From Marinilabilia rubra (GTDB taxonomy: Bacteria; Bacteroidota; Bacteroidia; Bacteroidales; Marinilabiliaceae), in contig NZ_QEWP01000007.1 in the NCBI RefSeq assembly GCF_003121985.1, positions 124,001 through 188,000 of the forward strand: a stretch of 64,000 bases of DNA. Direction: 5' to 3'. A model generated the notes under the pieces. That model worked only from the letters and a program-made list of their open reading frames with translations. It was not told where the DNA came from and ran no database searches. Of this stretch, positions 46,219 to 54,688 are shown piece by piece. The translations under genes and the position numbers were made by a program. Each line of letters begins with the position of its first letter. The stretch's first letter is position 1.

Positions 46219-46866
46219 ATGTACAATGATTTAACGATTTCAGACAAAAGAAAGTGGCTTGAAATACTGGCTGTTGCTCTTACCGGTGCATTGAAGTTTA
46301 TTTTAATGGACTGGCTTGAACTTCGGGCATTTTATATCAGCAGTGCCTGTCTGTTCTGGATCTTCTACATTTTAAGGAGATTCAGAACCGACAGGCACAT
46401 TTTATATCAGTGGGGTTTTCGGAAAGATGGATTTAAAAGAACTGTATTTTTTTGTCTGGTTTTCACAGTACCCGCACTGGCAGGCATCATTATTTACGGG
46501 ATAATCTATACCCCTGAATTCTTTCAATGGAACCTGATTCCCATTTTGGCGCTATATCCGTTGTGGGGTGTAATTCAGCAGTTTATGATGATAGGTGTAA
46601 TTGCCGGAAATCTCAGGACCATTTCAACCTTAACCTTAAACGAAAAGCAGGTGGTTCTCCTTGTTTCAGTATTGTTCGCTCTGGCGCACTCGCCCGACTG
46701 GCTTTTAATGGGATTTACCTTTGTGATGGAGATTTTCTTCATCCGGGCTTATTTTAAATACAAAAACTTATGGGCCCTGGGTATTTTACACGGATGGCTG
46801 GGGGGATTGTTCCTTTACTTCTTAATGCAAAGGGATCTGTGGCACGAGCTGTGGGTGATATTTTAA
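46219..46866 (+). CDS. CPBP-family-like membrane protein with altered active site
   Basis: 215 residues with about seven helices. It resembles CPBP (CAAX-protease-like) proteins: FALAHSPDWLLMG and LGILHGWLGGL keep the two histidines, but the usual EExxxR motif reads VIQQFMMIG, so both catalytic glutamates are Gln. It may therefore be inactive as a protease or have another function. It follows the sulfatase gene by 38 bases. Its stop overlaps the end of the convergent zinc-ribbon gene (46863) by 4 bases. Confidence 0.65.
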   Translation: MYNDLTISDKRKWLEILAVALTGALKFILMDWLELRAFYISSACLFWIFYILRRFRTDRHILYQWGFRKDGFKRTVFFCLVFTVPALAGIIIYGIIYTPEFFQWNLIPILALYPLWGVIQQFMMIGVIAGNLRTISTLTLNEKQVVLLVSVLFALAHSPDWLLMGFTFVMEIFFIRAYFKYKNLWALGILHGWLGGLFLYFLMQRDLWHELWVIF

Positions 46867-47588
46867 ATATGAAAAAACCGTCTGAGATCGGTTACCTTTT
46901 TCAGTCGGTAATGAATGTATAATAAAAGGGCTGAAATGATGGTGGATGAAACCATAACAATAAGGCTCCACCCAAATAACCTGGCATGGTCAAGATAGAG
47001 AGCAATAACGCCATCGGTACAAATACTGAAAAGGCCTATCCCCAGAATAGACCAGGCTATAACATTAAGGCCTTTTTGCTTACTGCGATGAATCAACCAA
47101 AATAACGAGAAAACAATGGTATAACCTGCAAAAAGGAGAGGTATCCCCAGGCTCATAGCCCAACCAATATCTCCGGAATAGATATCCAATAGCACCAAAA
47201 GCAGCGAAGCAGACACAAAACTCAAAGATCCCCAAAGAAAATATCTCCGCAACCAAAAGGTGACCATTGCAATATTGATAAAAAGCACCAGACTCACTGT
47301 TGCCGAATATTTTGACCATGTAATGGAATTATTTCCCACGAAATCAATCACCAAAGTGATTAGGATTCCTGAAAAAAGAATAATCGCTGAAATTTTTCGG
47401 ATTATCTTTCTCTTCTGTATGCCGGATAACTTCTGATAATCTGTTATGAGCTTCTCATCCTGACTTTTTTTTCTTGTTTCTATAAAAGCCAGGTTGTCTT
47501 CATTTTTTTCCAGCAACGGTTCGCCACACAACGAACAAAAATTGGCATTCTCAGCCAGTTCAACACCACAATGGGGACATTTTATCAT
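46863..47588 (-). CDS. Zinc-ribbon membrane protein (DUF6320-like)
   Basis: 241 residues from the ATG at 47586-47588; a GTG two codons earlier (47592-47594) overlaps the upstream stop and is also possible. The start has CPHCG and CSLCG, a zinc ribbon. After a charged linker (40-65) come about six hydrophobic helices. The pairing with the condensation-like gene upstream is close enough for translational coupling. The ribbon could be a scaffold for partners; function unknown. Confidence 0.7.
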   Translation of the reverse strand: MIKCPHCGVELAENANFCSLCGEPLLEKNEDNLAFIETRKKSQDEKLITDYQKLSGIQKRKIIRKISAIILFSGILITLVIDFVGNNSITWSKYSATVSLVLFINIAMVTFWLRRYFLWGSLSFVSASLLLVLLDIYSGDIGWAMSLGIPLLFAGYTIVFSLFWLIHRSKQKGLNVIAWSILGIGLFSICTDGVIALYLDHARLFGWSLIVMVSSTIISALLLYIHYRLKKVTDLRRFFHI

Positions 47589-47590
47589 AA

Positions 47591-48892
47591 TCACAAGTCA
47601 CTTTCACGGTTAAAAGAGATTTTCTGCATCTCAAGAAAATCCAAAAATTTATTCTCAAACTCTTCGGTAGCTGTAACATTGCCAAAACTCAACACCAACT
47701 TATCTCCAAAACCGATGCCTGCACAACTGATCTTCAACATTTTATTGGGAGGAGGTGCGGTCAAAACAAAATAATTAATCATCGAGTTGGCCCCGGGGGT
47801 TAACTTCACCTTACCCAAATTCGTAACCACCCCACTGTATTGACTGGTTCCAAGAGAATTGAACTTAATCCTCAGGATCAGACTTTTCAAAAATAACGGA
47901 ATGCTCCTGACGTAAATTTTCTTTTCACTCCCCACATTTCGGGAAATGTTTTTATTGATCAGCTTCTTTTCAGTTTCAAGCTGCATCTGATGGTAGGTAG
48001 TTTTAAGGATCTCTTCAAAGTTGTAGTGTCCAAGCCGCAGGTCGATCTCAGGCATTACAAATAACGAGAAGTTACGCATGGTCCCTGAAGAAAAAATGTT
48101 TCTAAGATTAACAGGCACCTGCACCCTGAGTATTTTATTCATCTTTAGTCTGGTAAGGGCACTAAGGTTTTCATAAATATCCTGAAGAATAAAAAGATAA
48201 ACGGAAACCAGATAAACAGTAATGCTTACCCCTTTCATTTTGGCCACCTGCTTAATATCTGACATAGAAATGACCACATTGGTTTGTCGGAACCGGGGTT
48301 TGGAATTAAGATGAAAAGGCAGGTGAAACGCTTTGGACCTTTTTACTACCGGGGGAACATCTTCCCGAAAATATCGTTTATAGGCATCTTCATACTCTTC
48401 ATCTGAGAAAGGTTCATCCGGCCTTTTGAATGCAAAATCATCGGGCACTTCCTTGCCACATTCCTGTGAATACAAAATCAGAACGGTTTTTAAAAACTCA
48501 AAAGCACCGCCTCCATCGGTAAGAATGTGTGAAACCTCAAGACTGATCTTGTTGTTCCAGACTAAAAACCGCAGTAGCAAACCTCCCTTTGAAAATTTCC
48601 GGCTTGGCCGTTTATCATCCACTTCAACAGCAATATGGTGGGGTAAATGTTCGAGATAATACCAAAAGAATCCCTTTCGAAGTTGCACAAGATAGTATGG
48701 AAAACGTTTCTCTGCTTTGAGAACAGCCCGCCTGAAAGCCTCAATTCTCACAGGTGCATGAAGGACTGCAGAGAGACGAATAACCGAGGTAACCTCAGTG
48801 TTAATAATGGCCGGAAATATTTTCGCAGCATTGTCAAGTGCAAACCAAAATCGGCTTTTTTGAGTAACATATCGTGTATTTTCAAGACCCAT
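47591..48892 (-). CDS. Condensation-domain-like acyltransferase
   Basis: 433 residues resembling the chloramphenicol acetyltransferase/condensation fold. The catalytic HHxxxDG-type motif reads SHILTDGGG with H122 and D126; the channel-lining part includes VPVNLRNIFSSGTMRNFSLF, typical of alcohol acetyltransferase and WES-like proteins. It would move an acyl group between thioester or alcohol donors. No carrier protein, adenylation domain or other peptide-synthetase part is nearby. It is followed on minus by the zinc-ribbon membrane gene. Confidence 0.75.
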   Translation of the reverse strand: MGLENTRYVTQKSRFWFALDNAAKIFPAIINTEVTSVIRLSAVLHAPVRIEAFRRAVLKAEKRFPYYLVQLRKGFFWYYLEHLPHHIAVEVDDKRPSRKFSKGGLLLRFLVWNNKISLEVSHILTDGGGAFEFLKTVLILYSQECGKEVPDDFAFKRPDEPFSDEEYEDAYKRYFREDVPPVVKRSKAFHLPFHLNSKPRFRQTNVVISMSDIKQVAKMKGVSITVYLVSVYLFILQDIYENLSALTRLKMNKILRVQVPVNLRNIFSSGTMRNFSLFVMPEIDLRLGHYNFEEILKTTYHQMQLETEKKLINKNISRNVGSEKKIYVRSIPLFLKSLILRIKFNSLGTSQYSGVVTNLGKVKLTPGANSMINYFVLTAPPPNKMLKISCAGIGFGDKLVLSFGNVTATEEFENKFLDFLEMQKISFNRESDL

Positions 48893-48938
48893 AAAAAACA
48901 GATTTATGGATGTAAATAAAGAACCACCTCATATTCTT

Positions 48939-48946
48939 CAAATTTA
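48939..48946 (-). promoter_or_regulatory. Putative -7 box for the condensation-like gene
   Basis: On minus: TAAATTTG, matching TAnnTTTG, 46 bases before the start codon. No -33 TTTG at the usual spacing. Confidence 0.35.
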
Positions 48947-48998
48947 TGAATATTTCAAAGACTGAAAGGCCTCAATGGTTTTTTGTTTTCATAGTTGA

Positions 48999-49134
48999 CA
49001 ATAGATCGTTAGTCCCGAATACTTCGGGATAGATATTAGATTTAAGTAGCCCAGCCGCGCGGAAGCCGGAAGCTGAAGTTTAGAAGCTGGAAACAATTGA
49101 TTTTATTGTAGTTGAGAAAGTTTAACGAAGTATT
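48999..49134 (-). repeat. Element A, copy 5, alternative core
   Basis: CAATAGATCGTTAGTCCCGA, palindromic core TCCCGAATACTTCGGGA (49013-49029), AGATATTAGATTTAAG, then GAAACAATTGATTTTATTG and AAAGTTTAACGAAGTATT. Same ends as the copy at 24132, in the opposite orientation. Between the condensation-like gene and element C. Confidence 0.65.
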
Positions 49135-49142
49135 GAGTTGAG

Positions 49143-49301
49143 AAACTGTTTAAATTTTGTTTTTGGAAGATGTTTTTGAAGAATTGAGTTCTTAGACAAG
49201 TCAAAATTTCCTTAAATAGCGTTGCTATTCGTGTCAATTTTGACGAAGTATAAGAGCTCTAGCCCGGAAAACATCCCAAAGGATAAAACTTAAAACAGTT
49301 T
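49143..49301. repeat. Element C, uninterrupted copy
   Basis: A 159-base imperfect palindrome: starts AAACTGTTTAAATTTTG and ends TAAAACTTAAAACAGTTT, with inner GATGTTTT pairing AAAACATC, and GTCAAAATT pairing AATTTTGAC close to the centre. The same flanks occur at 56408-56682. No coding content. Confidence 0.65.
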
Positions 49302-49490
49302 CTGAAGAATCTTTATTAAATTAGATTGTTTTTTTGAACCGTTAAGAGTTCAAGAAACTTTTAGTACTAAACAGACAAAAATAGCGGCCATTGTTCTTCC
49401 AGTCATCCCGGGCAATAATCATCTTGAAGGGTGCAACGCTGAACCATCAGAATGGCCATATTTTGAACGAACTGAAAAACCTTTTTGGAC
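49302..49490. other. Upstream region of the oxidoreductase gene
   Basis: About 190 bases without repeat. CATATTTTGAACG at about 49459-49470 is one base off the TAnnTTTG spacing. No other feature seen. Confidence 0.3.
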
Positions 49491-50477
49491 ATGAAAAAGT
49501 TAAAAATCGGGGTTCTCGGAACTTCCAATCATTTCGTGAAACGGGTTGTTCTTCCATTAAAAGAAACCCACCACTGCGAAACTTATGCCATTGGATCCCG
49601 CAACATTGAAAAAGCAAAATCTTTGGCCAATGAGTTCGCCATCCCCCTTTGGTACGGCTCTTACCAGGCTGTAATTGATGACCCGGAAGTAGACATGATA
49701 TACATCCCTCTGCCCAACCACCTGCATAAAGAATGGGTAGAGAAAACCATTGATGCCGGAAAACCCGTTCTCTGTGAAAAGCCCATGGGAATGGATACAT
49801 CCGAAACACGGGAAATAATTAAAAAGGCCTCTGATGCCAATGTGCCTTTGATGGAGGGATTCATGTACATGTTTCATCCAATGTGGCAACATGCCCGGAA
49901 TATAGTAAGATCCAGACAAATTGGAAACATTCAATATATTCATACCGCATTCTCTTACAATAATCCTGCGCCTTCAAATATTCGCAATATCCCTGAGTAC
50001 GGAGGCGGTGCGTTAATGGATATCGGCTGTTATGCCATTTCTGTGCCCAGGTTTATTCTCGGCTCAGAACCTGACCGGGTGATGGCATTACAAAGTAAAC
50101 ACCCTGAATTTGGGACCGATATGCACTCCTCAGCCATTATGGATTTTGGAGGACCAAGAGCCACGTTTACAGTCTCCACCACCTCTCAGGCTTTTCAGAA
50201 AGTGGATATTATCGGAACTTCCGGCAGTATAACCATCCATATTCCTTTTAACACTTTCGCAGATGTTCCGGCGACTATTACCGTAACCGATGGGATAGGA
50301 ACCCGGAATATTGAGTTCCCCGTTTCAAACGCCTATGGTTTGATGTTTGACGCTTTTGCAGAAGCCGTAAAGGAAAACAATCCAATGCCTGTTCCGGGAT
50401 TAGATGCCATTAGTAATATGAAGGTAATTGATGGTGTCCGAAAATCGTCAGAAACTGATGGATGGGTTGAAATTTAA
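49491..50477 (+). CDS. Gfo/Idh/MocA-family oxidoreductase
   Basis: 328 residues from the ATG at 49491 (the longer frame begins with TTG). A Rossmann fold begins KLKIGVLGTSNHF, followed by MIYIPLPNHLH and the catalytic-lysine motif VLCEKPMG near residue 96. The C-terminal half (about 125-328) is the alpha/beta substrate domain with GGGALMDIGCYAIS. It reduces or oxidises a sugar or inositol derivative using NAD(P). No pathway partner is adjacent; it is followed 114 bases later by the phosphatase-like lipoprotein. Confidence 0.9.
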   Translation: MKKLKIGVLGTSNHFVKRVVLPLKETHHCETYAIGSRNIEKAKSLANEFAIPLWYGSYQAVIDDPEVDMIYIPLPNHLHKEWVEKTIDAGKPVLCEKPMGMDTSETREIIKKASDANVPLMEGFMYMFHPMWQHARNIVRSRQIGNIQYIHTAFSYNNPAPSNIRNIPEYGGGALMDIGCYAISVPRFILGSEPDRVMALQSKHPEFGTDMHSSAIMDFGGPRATFTVSTTSQAFQKVDIIGTSGSITIHIPFNTFADVPATITVTDGIGTRNIEFPVSNAYGLMFDAFAEAVKENNPMPVPGLDAISNMKVIDGVRKSSETDGWVEI

Positions 50478-50591
50478 AACCATGTCTGATACAGAACCAA
50501 GGCAAATAAGTCATGATTCCGGCACCTCTTTCCCGGCCCCCTGTAGGGGGATATATTGAAAATTAAACAGTTAAATCTAAAATTCAGGAAA

Positions 50592-51443
50592 ATGAAATTC
50601 AGTATGGCGATCCTGTTATTGGCAATAGGCAGCTTTTTCGGATGTCAGAACAATCAGGATTATTTGGAAGTTATCTCTTTCAATGTACGTTATGCCAGTG
50701 ATGGCGACGGATCCAACGTTTGGGACAACAGAGTTCCTTTAATCAAAACCTATTTCGAGGAAAACCGGCCCGATGTAGTGGGAATGCAGGAAGTATTGCC
50801 CAGGCAGCTTCTGGATTTGAAAAAACTGCTTCCTATATATCAATTCGTTTCTGCCGGACGTTCTGACGGCAAAAGTGAAGGAGAAGCCTGCCCCGTATTT
50901 TACCGGAAAGATCTCTACAATGAGATTGAAAGCGGAAACTTTTGGTTGTCCGAAACCCCGGATGAGGCTGGAAGTATGGATTGGGATACCCATTTCCCGA
51001 GAATTGTAACCTGGGTACATCTGGTAAGTAAGATAACAGGAAAAGAGTTCTTTTTTGTGAATACCCATTTTAGCCATATAAGCGAGGAAGCCCGGGTAAA
51101 TAGCGCTGATATGCTCCTAAAACAAATTCATAAGCGTTCGGGGGATAAACCGGTAATCCTAACGGGTGATTTTAACACCCCTAAAGGGAGTAAGCCATAC
51201 AACCGTCTAATTCAGGGACATGAAGAAGAAATACAGTTGAGAAATGCCGAAGAAGTGGCACAAACCTCCTACAACGGTGAGATAACTTACAATGCTTTTG
51301 ATCCTGAATTTGCCGGAACCAGAATTGATTTCATTTTTGTCACCACTGATTTCGAGGTAAGAACCCATTCGGTAGATGAGATAAAAAAAGACAGCGTATT
51401 TATTTCTGATCATTATCCGGTAAGAGCTGAGGTGATTTTGTGA
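50592..51443 (+). CDS. Endonuclease/exonuclease/phosphatase-family lipoprotein
   Basis: 283 residues from the ATG at 50592 (the open frame starts at TTG 50556). A lipobox AIGSFFGC places a lipid on the cysteine near residue 18. Family motifs are ISFNVRYASD, VGMQEVL, FVNTHFSHI, ILTGDFNTP and the final VFISDHYPVRAE with the conserved Asp-His. Such surface lipoproteins cleave phosphoesters in sugars, lipids or nucleic acids. Active-site residues look intact. Confidence 0.88.
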   Translation: MKFSMAILLLAIGSFFGCQNNQDYLEVISFNVRYASDGDGSNVWDNRVPLIKTYFEENRPDVVGMQEVLPRQLLDLKKLLPIYQFVSAGRSDGKSEGEACPVFYRKDLYNEIESGNFWLSETPDEAGSMDWDTHFPRIVTWVHLVSKITGKEFFFVNTHFSHISEEARVNSADMLLKQIHKRSGDKPVILTGDFNTPKGSKPYNRLIQGHEEEIQLRNAEEVAQTSYNGEITYNAFDPEFAGTRIDFIFVTTDFEVRTHSVDEIKKDSVFISDHYPVRAEVIL

Positions 51444-51464
51444 AAAGCTAAAAAGTTTAAATCA

Positions 51465-51501
51465 AAAAGAAAGGCCCCCGGAGTTAATCCGGCAGGCCTT
51501 T
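51465..51501 (-). terminator. Terminator of the TonB receptor transcript
   Basis: On minus: AAAGGCCTGCCGGA, loop TTAACT, CCGGGGGCCTTT, then CTTTTTGATTT. Strong stem followed by T-rich sequence, 146 bases after the receptor's stop codon. Confidence 0.7.
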
Positions 51502-51646
51502 CCCGACTTCAACAAACGGATGGTAATACAATTTTCGGGACCATCAGTCAGGTATATTGTCCACCTGTTAATTATACCTCTGGCCACTCGTATTTTTTGT
51601 CAGCTGATTAATAATAGTCACTGACCTCTAGCAACTAAACTATTCA

Positions 51647-54520
51647 CTAAAATTTATAGCTCAAGCCAATGCTGAAAGAACGTCCCGGATTACGGAGTTC
51701 GCCTAACTGATCCTTGGCCTCATATGATTTAAAAAAGTATTCTCTGGACTGCCCCAATATATTGGATACTTTAAAATCTATTTTCGTCCTCTTCTCTTCT
51801 CCAAACTTTTTATTGAGACTGAAATTCAAGCTATGGAAAGGACTGGTGTAAAAGTCAGGGAAAACATCACCTCCCACAATGGATAAGGTCTCTCCTTTTA
51901 CATTGTAGAACAAACCGGTTGAAAGACCACTCTCAATATTGTTGTAGCTAATCCCGGCATTGATAACATAAGGCGACTGCCCTGCCATGTTGCGGGTTTT
52001 ATCTATGCTCTGCCCTTCTTTCTCGTACTCTTTCCTGGATTCATATTCAGCATCGGTCATGGTTACTTCCGACTGAGTCAGAGTGATATTTCCATTAATA
52101 TTAAAGTTTTTAAGGGAAGGTGAAATGAGATCCAAATTCTTGCTAAACTCAAATTCCACACCCATCAATTCGCCTTCTCCAACATTACGCGGTTGATACT
52201 CGGTACTTGCTTTGGCTTTTGTAATTCGTACCAGTTCAATTGGGTCGGTGAAATCTTTGTAGAAAACACTGGCACTAATATTTTGTCCTCTTTCCCAGAA
52301 TTTTTCCCACCTAAAATCAAAATTATTAATGTACGTTTCCTTAAGGTTGCCGTCCCATTCATCCACTTCATATAATCCACCATTAAAAATGGAGTTACTG
52401 ATAGGATCAATAATCTGCGCAAAAGACATCTCTTTAAAAGAAGGACGAGCAATCGTTCTTGAAAAAGAAGCCCTCAGGTTTTGATCTTCTTTCAATTCAT
52501 AGATAAAACTAATGGTTGGAAAAAAGTCAAAAGAATCAAGCACTTTATCATTATCCAGAACTCTTGTTCCATTCTGGCTCTGTCCTGTATGGCGCATTAC
52601 ATAATTCTCAACACGAAGCCCGACAATGGTTTTGAGTTTGGAGAGCGCATAAAACTCATTGGAAACATAAAACCCAAGGTTGTTTACATTGGCCTCATAA
52701 GCATTGGATTCACTGGACTCAGGTATCATATAAATATACCCATTTTGGCCATCATAAATGTTCTCCGGACGCAGGAACAAAGAAGGATCAGCCTGCTCAA
52801 AAACCACCCGCTCGGTGAGCTGGTACCCCATTTTGGTGATTTCGTAGTCACGGGTTTTGTAATTGTGACTGACACCCACTTTCAGTTTCGCACCCTCACC
52901 TCTTACTGTATAATCTTTGGTAAGATCTATTTTTGCCGAATTGTTAATCTCACTCAGCTCACGCCAGGTTCTTGACGGGTAACCTGCAGCTCCGGCCAGA
53001 AATTCATATTCACCTCCTGAGTTCTCGGTAAATGCAATCTTTCTAATATCCGGATCATCCGAGATAGAGAATGTTGGTGACACTCGCCAGTCCAATTCCC
53101 AACCTGCATCATCAAACACATGAGTTCCGTTTAAAAAGACATTGGTCAATGAACGCTGATTGTATTGAAGTCTGTCGGAAGGCGCAGTATAGCCTGACTG
53201 ACCGATGGCATCTCCGTTGTTGTCTATATTAAACTGGCCCGCTGTGCTGGCGCCATTCTGCAAATGCATAGCGGTCAGGCGGATTTTATTATAATTGGTC
53301 TTATAGGCCAGTCCGCCCAATACTCCGATCAATACATTTTTCTCTCCCACAGCTCCGTTCCGAAGGGTAGAATAAATCAATTCAGGATCGGAATCATCAA
53401 TAACCTTTTTATAATCGCCAAACACGACCTCATCATCGTAATCGTATTCCGACTTATAGGAAAACGAAAAAATATAACCCAGTTTGGGTGCTTTTTCGCT
53501 GTCGGGATTCAGGTCAATTTGGTTACCCATTGAGATACCGGCACTGTAGTTCAGAAAGCTGGTTGCAGCTTTAGCGCCAAGGGTTGGTGAAAAACTATTA
53601 ACAAAGTTGTTGATATTAGATGCATTGGAAGGCGTAGGCAACAAGCTGTTGGCACTTGGAATGTTGGATGGTAAAGCTCGTGTTCCATCATCGAATCCAA
53701 GAAAATCAGTATCTCCGCCATCGTAGGTAAGGAAATCAGAGTTGAGATTGGATTGAGGATTGTAGGAAGTACTTACCGAAACGCTGATTCTTTTGCGGTC
53801 GGGGAAGTCTTTTGTGGTAACATTCATAAGACCACCGGTAAAATCGGCAGGCAAATCAGCAGTAAAGTTTTTACTAACCACCATATTGTCAATGATATTG
53901 GTGGGAAAAATATCCATCTGCAAGCTGTTGCGATCAGGGTCAAGACCGGGAATATCCAGATTATTCAGAGTTGTTTTGGAATAACGGTCACCCAATCCAC
54001 GCACATAAACATACTTCCCTTCTTCAACGGTAACCCCTGTTACACGCTTGGCTGCTTCAACAGCTGTTCCGTCACCAATCAGTTCAATTTTGGCGGCAGA
54101 GATACCATCCAGCATCACCGATGATTTCTTCTTCATAGTTTGAAGAGCTGCTTCGGTATTGCGGATCGCTCTTGCGGTTACCACTACATCTTTAAGTTCA
54201 ACGGTACTTTCATTGAGTTCAAGATTGTTTAATACCGTAACATCATCAGCTTTAACTTCAACCCCTTCTACGGTAAGAGGCTGGAAAGAAATAAATGAAA
54301 GTTGTAAGTCGTAAGTTCCTGGTTCTACATTCAGGGCAAATTTACCATCCAAATCGGTGGCTGTTCCAATATAAGTATCTTTAACCACCACACTTACCCC
54401 CACCAAAGTCTCGCCGGTAGACCCATCAAACACCGTTCCTCTGATGGTTCCTTTTTGAGCGTATGCAATTGTTGAAATTATTACTAATGCAAAAATTGCA
54501 AAGAGTTTTTTTGTTTTCAT
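51647..54520 (-). CDS. TonB-dependent outer-membrane receptor
   Basis: 957 residues. Signal peptide (1-21); carboxypeptidase-regulatory-like domain (about 23-105, GTIRGTVFDGSTGETLVGVSVVVKD); TonB plug (about 115-240, with VEEGKYVYVRGLGDRYSKTTLNN); then a 22-strand barrel ending in SIGLSYKF, with terminal Phe. No SusD partner follows, so it is not a typical SusCD glycan pair. The beta-helix lipoprotein gene upstream on the same strand, 168 bases away, is a probable partner. Confidence 0.95.
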   Translation of the reverse strand: MKTKKLFAIFALVIISTIAYAQKGTIRGTVFDGSTGETLVGVSVVVKDTYIGTATDLDGKFALNVEPGTYDLQLSFISFQPLTVEGVEVKADDVTVLNNLELNESTVELKDVVVTARAIRNTEAALQTMKKKSSVMLDGISAAKIELIGDGTAVEAAKRVTGVTVEEGKYVYVRGLGDRYSKTTLNNLDIPGLDPDRNSLQMDIFPTNIIDNMVVSKNFTADLPADFTGGLMNVTTKDFPDRKRISVSVSTSYNPQSNLNSDFLTYDGGDTDFLGFDDGTRALPSNIPSANSLLPTPSNASNINNFVNSFSPTLGAKAATSFLNYSAGISMGNQIDLNPDSEKAPKLGYIFSFSYKSEYDYDDEVVFGDYKKVIDDSDPELIYSTLRNGAVGEKNVLIGVLGGLAYKTNYNKIRLTAMHLQNGASTAGQFNIDNNGDAIGQSGYTAPSDRLQYNQRSLTNVFLNGTHVFDDAGWELDWRVSPTFSISDDPDIRKIAFTENSGGEYEFLAGAAGYPSRTWRELSEINNSAKIDLTKDYTVRGEGAKLKVGVSHNYKTRDYEITKMGYQLTERVVFEQADPSLFLRPENIYDGQNGYIYMIPESSESNAYEANVNNLGFYVSNEFYALSKLKTIVGLRVENYVMRHTGQSQNGTRVLDNDKVLDSFDFFPTISFIYELKEDQNLRASFSRTIARPSFKEMSFAQIIDPISNSIFNGGLYEVDEWDGNLKETYINNFDFRWEKFWERGQNISASVFYKDFTDPIELVRITKAKASTEYQPRNVGEGELMGVEFEFSKNLDLISPSLKNFNINGNITLTQSEVTMTDAEYESRKEYEKEGQSIDKTRNMAGQSPYVINAGISYNNIESGLSTGLFYNVKGETLSIVGGDVFPDFYTSPFHSLNFSLNKKFGEEKRTKIDFKVSNILGQSREYFFKSYEAKDQLGELRNPGRSFSIGLSYKF

Positions 54521-54625
54521 CCGTTTGTTAAAATTTTGTTGTCTGTCGTTTGTTTAAACTTTCGAAGTTTTAGAGTTAATACAGGGTTGGTTTCATCTTT
54601 GAGTCAGGATTTTCATTACATAGTA

Positions 54626-54657
54626 AACAGACTTGCAAAAAATCCTGCAAGTCTGTT
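54626..54657 (-). terminator. 12-base hairpin between the beta-helix lipoprotein and the receptor gene
   Basis: AACAGACTTGCA (54626-54637) and its exact complement TGCAAGTCTGTT (54646-54657), loop of eight. No clear T-run on minus, so it may be a processing or partial termination site that sets the ratio of the two genes. Confidence 0.45.
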
Positions 54658-54688
54658 CAAGCTTATTTATTATTGATATCAAACACTA

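Noticed and set aside
49143-49301. tRNA or structured RNA gene
   Set aside because: No T-loop or anticodon pattern; palindrome and second copy at 56408 indicate a dispersed repeat.
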